In this document: piece by piece, positions 16,130 through 23,503 of the stretch
Position numbering within the stretch: the stretch's first letter is position 1
How the letters are laid out: the number at the start of each line of letters is the position of its first letter
Assembly (NCBI GenBank): GCA_036244975.1
Contig: BTTE01000004.1
Location: forward strand, 1-64,000
DNA length: 64,000 nucleotides
From: Sulfidibacterium sp036244975
GTDB lineage: Bacteria > Bacteroidota > Bacteroidia > Bacteroidales > F082
Reading direction: 5' to 3'
Notes under the pieces: generated by a model
Told to the model about the DNA's origin: nothing
What the model saw: only the letters and a program-made list of their open reading frames with translations
Database searches by the model: none
Program-made: the position numbers and the translations under genes

Positions 16130-17286
16130 TATATCCCCGACAAAATTTTTGTAGCTTCCCGAAGGGTCTCCTCTTTCTTGGCAAAGCAGAAACGCAGCAC
16201 TTTGTGATCGTCGTGGTTTTGGTAAAAGGGAGCTATGGGAATGGCCGCAATTTTATGTTTTTCCACAAGCAGGCGGGCAAAATCCATTTCCGTTTCATCG
16301 GAAATAGCACTGTAATCCAACAGTTGAAAATAGGTTCCGTGAGCCGGCAGCACTTTAAAACGTGAATCTTTCAGCCCATCCTTAAAAAGGTCTCTTTTTG
16401 CCTGATAAAATGTTCCGAGATGGAGATAATTCTCCTTGTTACCGATAAAATCTGCAATCGCATACTGCACCGGTGTGTTACTGGTAAAAACCACAAACTG
16501 ATGGACCTTTCTGAACTCGGACATGAGTTTTTCGGGAGCCAGCACAAAACCGGTTTTCCAGCCGGTGGCATGAAAAGTCTTTCCAAACGAACCGATGACC
16601 AGCGTTCGCTGTGCCAATTCCGGAAACAGGCAGGCACTTTGATGCGTCAGTCCATCGAAAATCAAATGTTCGTACACCTCATCACTCAATACAATAATGT
16701 CCGTTCCCCTCGTAAGTCTGTCCAGCCGCTCCATGTCGTCACTACGCAGCACACTGCTGGTAGGGTTTTGCGGTGAGTTGATGATAATCAGCCGGGTACG
16801 ATGGGTAATCATGCGTGGCAACTCGTCCCAGTTGACACTGAAATCGGGAAATTGCAACCGCGAATATTTCACCAGACCTCCGTTCAGCGTAACGGCAGGC
16901 GCATAACAATCGTAAGCCGGTTCAAAAATAATGGCTTCATCGCCCTCTTTGATAAAAGCCGAAATAGATGCGTATAACGCCTGTGTGGCGCCGGCTGTAA
17001 TGTTTATTTCCGTATCTGCATTGTATGTAACCCCGTATTTGTCGCTGAACATGTGAGAAATGGCCTCACGCAACGGTTTTACACCCGGCATGGGTGCATA
17101 CTGGTTCATTCCTGCTTTCATGTAGTGGTAAACCCGCTCAATAAGCTCCTCCGAAACGGGAAAGTCGGGAAAACCCTGCGACAGGTTCACCGCGTTGTTT
17201 TCCGCTGCCAGCCGCGACATAATGGCAAAAATAGAAGAGCCGGTCTCCGGCAACTTGGTATGTATGGTTCCTGTAAATGCTTCCAT
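16129..17286 (-). CDS. Methionine/glutamine-type aminotransferase (YbdL-like)
   Basis: 385 residues of the class I/II PLP fold. Diagnostic pieces: NLSQGFPDFPVSEEL near residue 35, NQYAPMPGVKPLREA, ITAGATQALYAS, INSPQNPTSS, VLSDEVYEHLIFDG and the PLP lysine in GSFGKTFHATGWKTG. These are the hallmarks of the kynurenine aminotransferase/glutamine transaminase K group, to which E. coli YbdL (methionine aminotransferase) belongs. Probable role: transamination of ketomethiobutyrate in methionine salvage with glutamine as donor. It is upstream of, and probably cotranscribed with, the omega-amidase. A TATTTTTG promoter box ends 17 bases before its ATG. Confidence 0.88.
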   Translation of the reverse strand: MEAFTGTIHTKLPETGSSIFAIMSRLAAENNAVNLSQGFPDFPVSEELIERVYHYMKAGMNQYAPMPGVKPLREAISHMFSDKYGVTYNADTEINITAGATQALYASISAFIKEGDEAIIFEPAYDCYAPAVTLNGGLVKYSRLQFPDFSVNWDELPRMITHRTRLIIINSPQNPTSSVLRSDDMERLDRLTRGTDIIVLSDEVYEHLIFDGLTHQSACLFPELAQRTLVIGSFGKTFHATGWKTGFVLAPEKLMSEFRKVHQFVVFTSNTPVQYAIADFIGNKENYLHLGTFYQAKRDLFKDGLKDSRFKVLPAHGTYFQLLDYSAISDETEMDFARLLVEKHKIAAIPIAPFYQNHDDHKVLRFCFAKKEETLREATKILSGI

Positions 17287-17302
17287 GCTAAAAACTGAGT
17301 CA

Positions 17303-17310
17303 CAAAAATA
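17303..17310 (-). promoter_or_regulatory. -7 box of the aminotransferase/omega-amidase pair
   Basis: TATTTTTG on the minus strand, with the expected start near 17296 and the ATG at 17286, giving a very short leader. Confidence 0.5.
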
Positions 17311-17354
17311 CAGATTTTATACGCTTATGGGGCGTAAGCTATGCTTTATCTTCT

Positions 17355-17362
17355 TAGTTTTG
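17355..17362 (+). promoter_or_regulatory. -7 box of pgk
   Basis: TAGTTTTG fits TAnnTTTG, with the expected start near 17369, 22 bases before the ATG at 17391. Confidence 0.55.
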
Positions 17363-17390
17363 CACAAATTAATTTTAAAATCTGTTGAAG

Positions 17391-18581
17391 ATGAAAACGA
17401 TTGATAATTATGATTTTAAGGGCAAGAAAGTTTTGGTACGCGTGGATTTTAATGTGCCGTTAAACGAGAACTTTGAAATCACTGATGATACCCGCATACG
17501 GGCGACCATTCCTACCATTCAGAAGCTACGCGAGGAGGGTGCTGCCGTGATACTCATGTCGCATTTGGGACGTCCCAAAAACGGGCCGGAAGAGAAATTT
17601 TCGCTGAAACATGTAGTGAAAGACCTTTCGGAGAAACTAAGAACGGAAGTTCAGTTTGCCAATGACTGCATTGGGGCACAGGCCCGTGAGAAAGCAACTG
17701 TTTTAAAAGCCGGCGAAGTACTGTTGCTCGAAAATCTCCGCTTTTACAAAGAAGAGACTGCCGGGGATGCGGCTTTCGCCAAAAAACTTTCGGAACTGGC
17801 CGACGTATATGTAAATGATGCCTTTGGTACGGCCCACCGTGCTCACGCCTCCACTACAGTTGTCGCCCGATTCTTCCCCGAAGCCAAAATGTTCGGCTAT
17901 GTGATGGCCAATGAATTGAAAAGCATCAACAAAGTGCTGAAAGAGGGCGAAAAACCTTTCACCGCTATTTTGGGAGGAGCCAAAGTATCCGGTAAAATAG
18001 AAATTATCAACAACCTGCTTGACAAAGTGGACAACCTGCTTATCGGCGGGGGAATGATGTTTACCTTTATCAAAGCCAAAGGCGGCGAGGTGGGAAACTC
18101 GCTGGTAGAAGACGATTTGATCGACACAGCCATTGAAGCCATGAAAAAAGCCAAAAAACTGGGTGTTCATCTGTACATCCCACAAGATGCGGTTATTGCC
18201 GACAGATTTGCCAACGATGCCAACCAAAAATGTTGTCCCTCCAATGAAATTCCAGATGGATGGATGGGATTGGATATCGGTGTGGAAGCCGGTGAGACTT
18301 TTAGGAAAGTTATTGAAGACTCAGCTACCATCCTTTGGAACGGGCCTATGGGCGTATTCGAAATGGATAATTTTGCCGAAGGCACGCTGGATGTCGCCCA
18401 GGCTATTGCCAGCGCTACGGCAAAAGGCGCTTTTTCGCTGGTTGGCGGCGGTGATTCGGTAGCGGCAGTGAACAAATACCATTTGCAGGATGAGGTAAGT
18501 TACGTTTCTACCGGCGGTGGCGCCATGCTCGAATATATCGAAGGAAAAACACTCCCCGGAGTAGCGGCTATTGAAGGATAA
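17391..18581 (+). CDS. pgk: Phosphoglycerate kinase
   Basis: 396 residues, the usual length. N-domain signature KKVLVRVDFNVPLN and the substrate-binding basic patch (DDTRIRATIP, MSHLGRPKNG, NDAFGTAHRAHAST); C-domain with AILGGAKVSGKIEII, NGPMGVFEMDNFAEGT and the nucleotide loop LVGGGDSVAAVNK, ending in STGGGAMLEYIEGKTLPGV. It interconverts 1,3-bisphosphoglycerate and 3-phosphoglycerate with ATP in cytosolic glycolysis. The ATG at 17391 is used; a TTG two codons earlier is not needed. It is monocistronic and divergent from the aminotransferase. Confidence 0.98.
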   Translation: MKTIDNYDFKGKKVLVRVDFNVPLNENFEITDDTRIRATIPTIQKLREEGAAVILMSHLGRPKNGPEEKFSLKHVVKDLSEKLRTEVQFANDCIGAQAREKATVLKAGEVLLLENLRFYKEETAGDAAFAKKLSELADVYVNDAFGTAHRAHASTTVVARFFPEAKMFGYVMANELKSINKVLKEGEKPFTAILGGAKVSGKIEIINNLLDKVDNLLIGGGMMFTFIKAKGGEVGNSLVEDDLIDTAIEAMKKAKKLGVHLYIPQDAVIADRFANDANQKCCPSNEIPDGWMGLDIGVEAGETFRKVIEDSATILWNGPMGVFEMDNFAEGTLDVAQAIASATAKGAFSLVGGGDSVAAVNKYHLQDEVSYVSTGGGAMLEYIEGKTLPGVAAIEG

Positions 18582-18619
18582 AAACAGCAGGTACCGGGAG
18601 CGAATTTTATCAAAAAGTG

Positions 18620-18627
18620 TACTTTTG
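18620..18627 (+). promoter_or_regulatory. -7 box before the tRNA-like region
   Basis: TACTTTTG fits TAnnTTTG. The expected start near 18634 is 9 bases before the tRNA-like relic, so this may once have been, or may still be, the promoter of the tRNA-Arg. Confidence 0.55.
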
Positions 18628-18642
18628 CAGCCCGGTATTTCC

Positions 18643-18748
18643 GGCCTCATACCTGCCCGAATGAATTCATTCAGGCGGGGTTCAAGGAAAGTGGGGGTTT
18701 CCTAAACACCGGAACCTGGTTTACCCCAGGCTATCGGAGGTGAGGCTA
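18643..18748 (+). pseudogene. tRNA-Arg-like relic with palindromic insert
   Basis: It begins GGCCTCATA and ends GTGAGGCTA exactly like the intact tRNA-Arg downstream, and it keeps GTTCAAGG and GTTTCCTAAAC (D-region and anticodon loop with CCT). A palindromic insert of about 28 bases centred on GAATGAATTCATTC splits the D arm, the anticodon stem has a mismatch and the T arm is scrambled. It cannot fold as a standard tRNA. Most likely it is a duplicated tRNA gene broken by an insertion and later drift. Confidence 0.7.
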
Positions 18749-18808
18749 ATGGATATGATACTGCTGTTTTATCAGCAACAATATCGTTCTTAACAAGATT
18801 ATAGTATT

Positions 18809-18880
18809 GGCCTCATAGTTCAAGGGATAGAATAGGAGTTTCCTAAACTCTAGATCCAGGTTCGAGTCCTGGTGAGGCTA
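18809..18880 (+). tRNA. tRNA-Arg (anticodon CCU)
   Basis: 72 bases. Acceptor stem GGCCTCA pairs with TGAGGCT (one G-U), discriminator A, no encoded CCA. The anticodon arm GGAGT-TTCCTAA-ACTCT carries CCT, so it reads AGG. T arm CCAGG-TTCGAGT-CCTGG is perfect. It lies 60 bases after the tRNA-like relic. Confidence 0.95.
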
Positions 18881-19049
18881 CTGAAAAATTAGCCCTGTTT
18901 TTCATCACAGAGGTAATGAATTACCCATAGGCAGAGCCATCGGGGTATCAAAAGGGAGTGTTAGTTTCCGACCCGGAAGGTTGGGGCATTAAACCATAAC
19001 CTTCTCGTCCGCCGAAGCGGAACGCGAAGGTGAAATAATAAAATTCCAC
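18881..19049. other. Gap between tRNA-Arg and ferredoxin terminator
   Basis: No gene. An imperfect hairpin at 18999-19031 (CCTTC...GAAGG outside, TCCGC-CGAA-GCGGA inside) sits in the spacer and resembles other intergenic palindromes in the window. No further signal was seen. Confidence 0.45.
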
Positions 19050-19083
19050 AAAACAAAAAACCCCGCTTAAAAGACGGGGTTTT
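19050..19083 (-). terminator. Intrinsic terminator of the ferredoxin gene
   Basis: A 9-bp stem AAAACCCCG/CGGGGTTTT (19057-19065 with 19075-19083), nine-base loop. On the minus strand it is followed by a further T run, matching a terminator for the ferredoxin gene just upstream on that strand. Confidence 0.8.
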
Positions 19084-19101
19084 AAAAATTTTCTGTTTTT
19101 C

Positions 19102-19272
19102 TTATTCCGGATGAATGGCCTCAACAGGACAAACATCGACACAGGCACCACAATCGGTACACAAATCAGGGTCAATTACATAGAAATCACCTTCGGTAAT
19201 TGCCTCAACAGGACATTCATCCAGACAGCTACCACAAGCGGTACACAGATCAGGCTCAATTTTGTATGCCAT
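19102..19272 (-). CDS. 2[4Fe-4S] ferredoxin
   Basis: A 56-residue protein with two complete cluster motifs, CTACGSCLDECP and CTDCGACVDVCP, each CxxCxxCxxxCP, in two near-duplicate halves (DPDLCTDCG... mirrors EPDLCTACG...). It is the classical bacterial low-potential ferredoxin that carries electrons in the cytosol. It lies next to, though divergent from, the 2-oxoacid:ferredoxin oxidoreductase genes, and so is its likely electron acceptor. It has its own minus-strand promoter box at 19300-19307 and a terminator. Confidence 0.96.
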   Translation of the reverse strand: MAYKIEPDLCTACGSCLDECPVEAITEGDFYVIDPDLCTDCGACVDVCPVEAIHPE

Positions 19273-19299
19273 AACTCAATTATTTTAAAATTAACGCGA

Positions 19300-19307
19300 C
19301 AAATATA
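19300..19307 (-). promoter_or_regulatory. -7 box of the ferredoxin gene
   Basis: TATATTTG on the minus strand fits TAnnTTTG, with the expected start near 19293 and the ATG at 19272. Confidence 0.5.
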
Positions 19308-19408
19308 GAACGAATGATTATACAAAAGACAGCAACCCCAAAGAAAAATCAATTTTTAGAAAATCTAAATTAAGCTAAAAGGGAGCTTTTCTGAATTTAG
19401 ATTCTTTA

Positions 19409-19645
19409 TAATTTAGGGCCTGCTGAAAAAGTCCGTAGTGCATCAGATACAAGGCCGCAAAGCGAAGCTGTATACTAATACTGCGAGCCACGGCAACGAA
19501 GTAGATGATGTGCTACGGGCTAACTAAACAAAAAATGCAAGAAAATGAACACCTTTTAGTCAAAAACTTTGCACCTGAAGTTACTAAGTTTAATATATCT
19601 TGTTGATTATCAAGCAATATAGTGTTTTCAGCAGGCCCTAAATTA
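19409..19645. mobile_element. MITE-like inverted-repeat element B
   Basis: 237 bases bounded by a perfect 21-bp inverted repeat (19409-19429 with 19625-19645) that contains GGGCCTGCTGAAAA. It has no coding capacity. The left half carries a hairpin: CCGTAG(T)GCATCA pairs with GATGATGTGCTACGG, enclosing ACAAGGCCGC, GTATAC and GGCAACGAAG. The CAAGGC and CAACGAAG blocks recur in the elements at 2.2 and 35.0 kb. The terminal sequence resembles ends of known insertion-sequence families, so a non-autonomous transposon or deletion derivative is likely. Confidence 0.7.
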
Positions 19646-19791
19646 AAGCCCCCAGCTGCTCTATTATCACAATAACCAAGCGTATTATTCTGTATTTTTG
19701 TCGGTTATACAAATATCACACGGTTACATATTATCATATCAAGCGTTTAAAAAAAAACCGGCTTGTATGATGACCGGGAAAATAATTGATT

Positions 19792-19799
19792 TAATTTTG
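19792..19799 (+). promoter_or_regulatory. -7 box of korAB
   Basis: TAATTTTG fits TAnnTTTG, with the expected start near 19806, 18 bases before the ATG at 19824. Confidence 0.55.
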
Positions 19800-19823
19800 C
19801 CCTGATTAATAAAAAGTATTTTT

Positions 19824-21671
19824 ATGACAGCGAAAAAAGATAAAATAGTTGAAATAGAAGAGGCAGTTGTAAGGTTTGCCGGTGACTCAGGTGATGGCAT
19901 GCAGCTAACCGGAAGTCTGTTCTCTGATTCAACGGCCTTTGCAGGTAACGATTTTGCCACTTTTCCGGATTATCCCTCCGAAATCAGGGCGCCCCAGGGA
20001 ACGGTTTCCGGTGTTTCCGGGTTTCAGATTCATTTTGGGCATAAGAACATTCATACCACCGGAGACCTGGCTGATGTGTTGGTAGCCATGAACCCGGCTT
20101 CACTGAAAGCTAACCTGATATGGGTGAAAAAAGATGCCATTATTATTTTAAATGATGATGAATTTACGGAAAAAAATCTCAAAAGAGCCGGCTTTGACAC
20201 CAATCCGCTTGAGGATAATTCTTTAACAGGACATCTTTTGGTTCAGGCACCTTTGAGCACGCTGACTAAAGAGGCTGTCAAGGATTTAAACATGGACAAT
20301 AAATCTGTTTTAAAGTCAAAAAACATGTTTGCCCTGGGAATTATCTATTATTTGTTTAACAGGGATTACACCAAGACCTTTACTTTCTTTGAAACCAGGT
20401 TTAAGAAAAATCCGCTGGTTGTTGAAGCCAATAAGAAAGTGTTGGAAGCAGGTTATAACTATGCGGAAACACTGGAGATTTTCAATAACACTTACCGGAT
20501 TGAGAAAGCAAGTCTAAACAAAGGCCATTATCGTAATGTTACCGGAAACCTGGCCACTGCATGGGGACTACTGGCAGCTTCCGAGCGGTCCGGTCGAAAA
20601 ATATACCTCGGTTCTTATCCCATAACTCCTGCAACCGACATTTTGCAGGAGCTGGCCAAACACAAACAATTTACCTGTATAACCCAACAAGCCGAAGATG
20701 AGATTGCCGGTGTAGTTTCCGCTATCGGGGCAAGTTTTACAGGCGCCATGGCTGTAACTACGACTTCAGGTCCCGGTTTGTCGTTGAAAAGCGAAGCCAT
20801 TGGTCTGGCTGTTATGACCGAACTTCCCCTGGTGATTGTGGATGTGCAACGGGGTGGGCCTTCCACCGGTCTGCCTACCAAGTCGGAACAATCGGACCTG
20901 ATGCAGGCTTTGTTTGGTCGCAATGGAGAAGCTCCGGTCATTGTTATGGCTGCTACCGGCGCTGCCGATGCTTTTTATGCTGCCTATGAAGCTGCCAAAC
21001 TGGCCATGGAGCATATGACTCCGGTAATTTTGCTAACCGATGGTTTCATTGGTAACGGTTCAGAAGTTTTCAGGATACCGAAAGTAGCCGACCTTCCGGA
21101 TATTAATCCTCCCATTGCCGAACCAAACGATCCGGATTACAGACCTTATAAAAGAGATCCTGAAACCCTCGCCCGCAAATGGGCCATCGCCGGAACCCCC
21201 GGATTACGCCATCGGCTGGGCGGGCTGGAAAAAGAAGATATCTCCGGGAACGTTTCTCCCGACCCCTTGAACCACCAAAAAATGACCAGCCTGCGTCAGG
21301 CTAAAGTGGATAGGGTTGCCAATTATATTCCCAAATTAAAAGTTGACGGCGATGCCGAAAGCGACTTGCTGGTTGTAGGATGGGGTAGCACTTATGGCGT
21401 ACTCCTAACAGCAGTAGAAGAACTGAGAGCAGAAGGGAAATCCATCAGCATGGCGCAGTTTAAACACATCATGCCATTGCCCAAAAATGTTTATGAGGTA
21501 TTTTCCGGATTTAAGAAAATTATCGTTTGTGAAAACAATATGGGGCAGTTCGCCAATTACTTACGCATGACCCATCCCGAATTTAAATATGAGCAATACA
21601 ACAAAGTGCAGGGGTTACCTTTTATGGTGTCGGAACTAAAAACAAAATTTGACACGCTTTTAAACGAATAA
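19824..21671 (+). CDS. korA: 2-oxoacid:ferredoxin oxidoreductase, fused gamma-alpha subunit (KorA)
   Basis: 615 residues. The N-terminal gamma domain (residues 1 to about 190) has VRFAGDSGDGMQLTG and AMNPASLKANL. The alpha domain begins near 225 with GNLATAWGLLAASERSG and carries YPITPATDILQELA, TTTSGPGLSLKSEAIGLAVM and DVQRGGPSTGLPTKSEQSDL, the hallmarks of 2-oxoacid:acceptor oxidoreductases. With KorB it oxidatively decarboxylates 2-oxoglutarate (or a related 2-oxoacid) to the acyl-CoA and reduces ferredoxin. The fused gamma-alpha with separate beta is the Bacteroidota KGOR layout. korB follows after 4 bases, so they are cotranscribed. Confidence 0.93.
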   Translation: MTAKKDKIVEIEEAVVRFAGDSGDGMQLTGSLFSDSTAFAGNDFATFPDYPSEIRAPQGTVSGVSGFQIHFGHKNIHTTGDLADVLVAMNPASLKANLIWVKKDAIIILNDDEFTEKNLKRAGFDTNPLEDNSLTGHLLVQAPLSTLTKEAVKDLNMDNKSVLKSKNMFALGIIYYLFNRDYTKTFTFFETRFKKNPLVVEANKKVLEAGYNYAETLEIFNNTYRIEKASLNKGHYRNVTGNLATAWGLLAASERSGRKIYLGSYPITPATDILQELAKHKQFTCITQQAEDEIAGVVSAIGASFTGAMAVTTTSGPGLSLKSEAIGLAVMTELPLVIVDVQRGGPSTGLPTKSEQSDLMQALFGRNGEAPVIVMAATGAADAFYAAYEAAKLAMEHMTPVILLTDGFIGNGSEVFRIPKVADLPDINPPIAEPNDPDYRPYKRDPETLARKWAIAGTPGLRHRLGGLEKEDISGNVSPDPLNHQKMTSLRQAKVDRVANYIPKLKVDGDAESDLLVVGWGSTYGVLLTAVEELRAEGKSISMAQFKHIMPLPKNVYEVFSGFKKIIVCENNMGQFANYLRMTHPEFKYEQYNKVQGLPFMVSELKTKFDTLLNE

Positions 21672-21675
21672 AATC

Positions 21676-22719
21676 ATGGAACAAAAAATAGTGCCTCAGG
21701 AATTACAGCTTACAAAACAGGATTTTAAAAGCGATCAAATGGTTAAATGGTGCCCCGGATGCGGCGATCATGCCATTTTAAAGTCAATAGAAAATGTCTT
21801 CCCTTTGGTGGGGCAGAAAAGGGGTTATAAAAAGGAAGAATTCGTGGTTGTTTCCGGTATCGGATGCTCTTCACGTCTTCCTTATTATATGAACACATAC
21901 GGAATCCACGGAATCCACGGTCGTGCTGCCGCCCTCGCTATGGGCATTAAACTCACCAATCCCAGGCTGAGCGTTTGGATGATTAGTGGTGATGGCGACT
22001 CGATGGCTATTGGCGGAAATCATTTCATCCACATTGCCCGACGGAACCCCGACATCAACTATTTGATGTTTAACAATGAAATCTACGGGCTAACCAAAGG
22101 ACAGTATTCACCCACCACTCCCAAAGGACAAAAAACCAAAACTTCCCCGCAGGGATCTTTTGAAACTCCTTTCAATCCCGGAGAACTGGTGATAGGCGCC
22201 CGCGGAAAATTCTTTGCCCGGGTAGTAGATACCAACCCCAAACTGATGCAACAGGTCTTCCTCGAAGCTGCTTTGCATCACGGCACTTCCATAGTCGAAA
22301 TCCTGCAAAACTGTATTATTTTTAATAATAAAATTCATGTATTGATTACAGGAAGAGAGACCAAAAACGAAAACCAGCTAATTCTGGAAGCCGGCAAGCC
22401 CATGATTTTCGGAAAAGAGAAAAACAAGGGAATTACACTTGACAGAACCCGGTTTAAGGTTGTTACCATTGGCGAAAACGGTATCACCGAAGACGACATC
22501 CTTGTTCACGATCCTACTACTGAAGATGCCGGTATCCACATGATGCTTGCCAGTATGGCGCCTCCGGAATTTCCGGCTGCTCTCGGCGTTATCCGCTCGG
22601 TGAAAGCCGAAACGCTGGAAGATGCCGTTTGGAATTCAGTTAAACATGAAAAAGAAGTTTCCCCGTATAAAAATGTTGACGACCTGCTCAACAGTGGAAA
22701 TACATGGGAAATCGATTAA
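21676..22719 (+). CDS. korB: 2-oxoacid:ferredoxin oxidoreductase, beta subunit (KorB)
   Basis: 347 residues. Near the N terminus KWCPGCGDHAIL supplies cluster cysteines, GIGCSSR follows, and the thiamine diphosphate/Mg motif is GDGDSMAIGGNHFIH...NYLMFNN. TKGQYSPT is the usual beta-subunit loop. It forms the catalytic TPP centre of the KorAB complex. A strong terminator comes 23 bases after the stop, closing a two-gene operon. Confidence 0.94.
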   Translation: MEQKIVPQELQLTKQDFKSDQMVKWCPGCGDHAILKSIENVFPLVGQKRGYKKEEFVVVSGIGCSSRLPYYMNTYGIHGIHGRAAALAMGIKLTNPRLSVWMISGDGDSMAIGGNHFIHIARRNPDINYLMFNNEIYGLTKGQYSPTTPKGQKTKTSPQGSFETPFNPGELVIGARGKFFARVVDTNPKLMQQVFLEAALHHGTSIVEILQNCIIFNNKIHVLITGRETKNENQLILEAGKPMIFGKEKNKGITLDRTRFKVVTIGENGITEDDILVHDPTTEDAGIHMMLASMAPPEFPAALGVIRSVKAETLEDAVWNSVKHEKEVSPYKNVDDLLNSGNTWEID

Positions 22720-22742
22720 TGAATCTCAATTCATTTGAAAAG

Positions 22743-22771
22743 AAAAAAGCTGCTTTCGGGTAGCTTTTTTT
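22743..22771 (+). terminator. Intrinsic terminator of korAB
   Basis: An 11-bp stem AAAAAAGCTGC/GTAGCTTTTTT (one G-U) with a six-base loop TTTCGG and a following T. Confidence 0.85.
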
Positions 22772-22839
22772 GGTTGTGGGCGTATTGCGCAGATATTAAT
22801 CTGTTTTGATGTCTGAATTCATACTTTCACTGCTAAAAA

Positions 22840-23220
22840 TTAACCTTTGACGGCGATGGTTTCTATTTCCACTAACACGCCAAGCGGAAGCTCTTTCACG
22901 GCAAAAGCGGCCCGTGCCGGAGGGTTTTCGGAATAATACTTTCCGTAAACGGCATTCATGGCGGCAAAATTGGCCATGTCGCTCAGCAGACAGGTAGATT
23001 TTATCACATCGGAAAAATCGTAACCGGCCTCATGGAGAATGGCGCCAATGTTTTTCATCACCTGTTCGGTTTGTTCGGTAATGCCGCCTTCCGTCACTTT
23101 TCCGGTTTGCGGATCGATGGCCACCTGTCCCGAAACGAACAGCATGCCGTTGGCTTCCACTGCCTGGCTGTAAGGCCCGATGGCAGCAGGAGCATCAGGT
23201 GTATGAATAATTCTTTTCAT
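22840..23220 (-). CDS. ridA: RidA-family enamine/imine deaminase
   Basis: 126 residues of the YjgF/YER057c/UK114 family. APAAIGPYSQAV, VSGQVAIDPQTG, the catalytic-site segment CLLSDMANFAAMN, NPPARAAFAVKELP with the conserved Arg that binds the carboxylate, and the terminal VEIETIAV are all present. It hydrolyses reactive 2-aminoacrylate-type enamines released by PLP enzymes. It is a single gene with a minus-strand promoter box just upstream. Confidence 0.95.
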   Translation of the reverse strand: MKRIIHTPDAPAAIGPYSQAVEANGMLFVSGQVAIDPQTGKVTEGGITEQTEQVMKNIGAILHEAGYDFSDVIKSTCLLSDMANFAAMNAVYGKYYSENPPARAAFAVKELPLGVLVEIETIAVKG

Positions 23221-23236
23221 GATTTTGGTGTTTTTT

Positions 23237-23244
23237 CAAAATTA
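23237..23244 (-). promoter_or_regulatory. -7 box of ridA
   Basis: TAATTTTG on the minus strand, with the expected start near 23230 and the ATG at 23220. Confidence 0.5.
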
Positions 23245-23476
23245 CGAAATATGCCAACAGAAATACATTCCTTTCGAAATTGAGAATGTAAAATATGTGG
23301 GTTTGATGAGAGCTATTATGCAATTTTATTGAAGACATCAAATTGTTTTTCGCTTGCCAAAAACCACAATTCGATTGATAATCAGTATTTAGAAATATAT
23401 TTACAAAATTAAGGTAAAATTATGCGTTTATCCTGGAGGAAAAGTAAGTTTCGTCTACACCTGACATTTTCCGGCG

Positions 23477-23484
23477 TATCTTTG
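23477..23484 (+). promoter_or_regulatory. -7 box of ispG
   Basis: TATCTTTG fits TAnnTTTG, with the expected start near 23491, 13 bases before the ATG at 23504. Confidence 0.55.
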
Positions 23485-23503
23485 TCCACGAAAACACCGT
23501 GCC

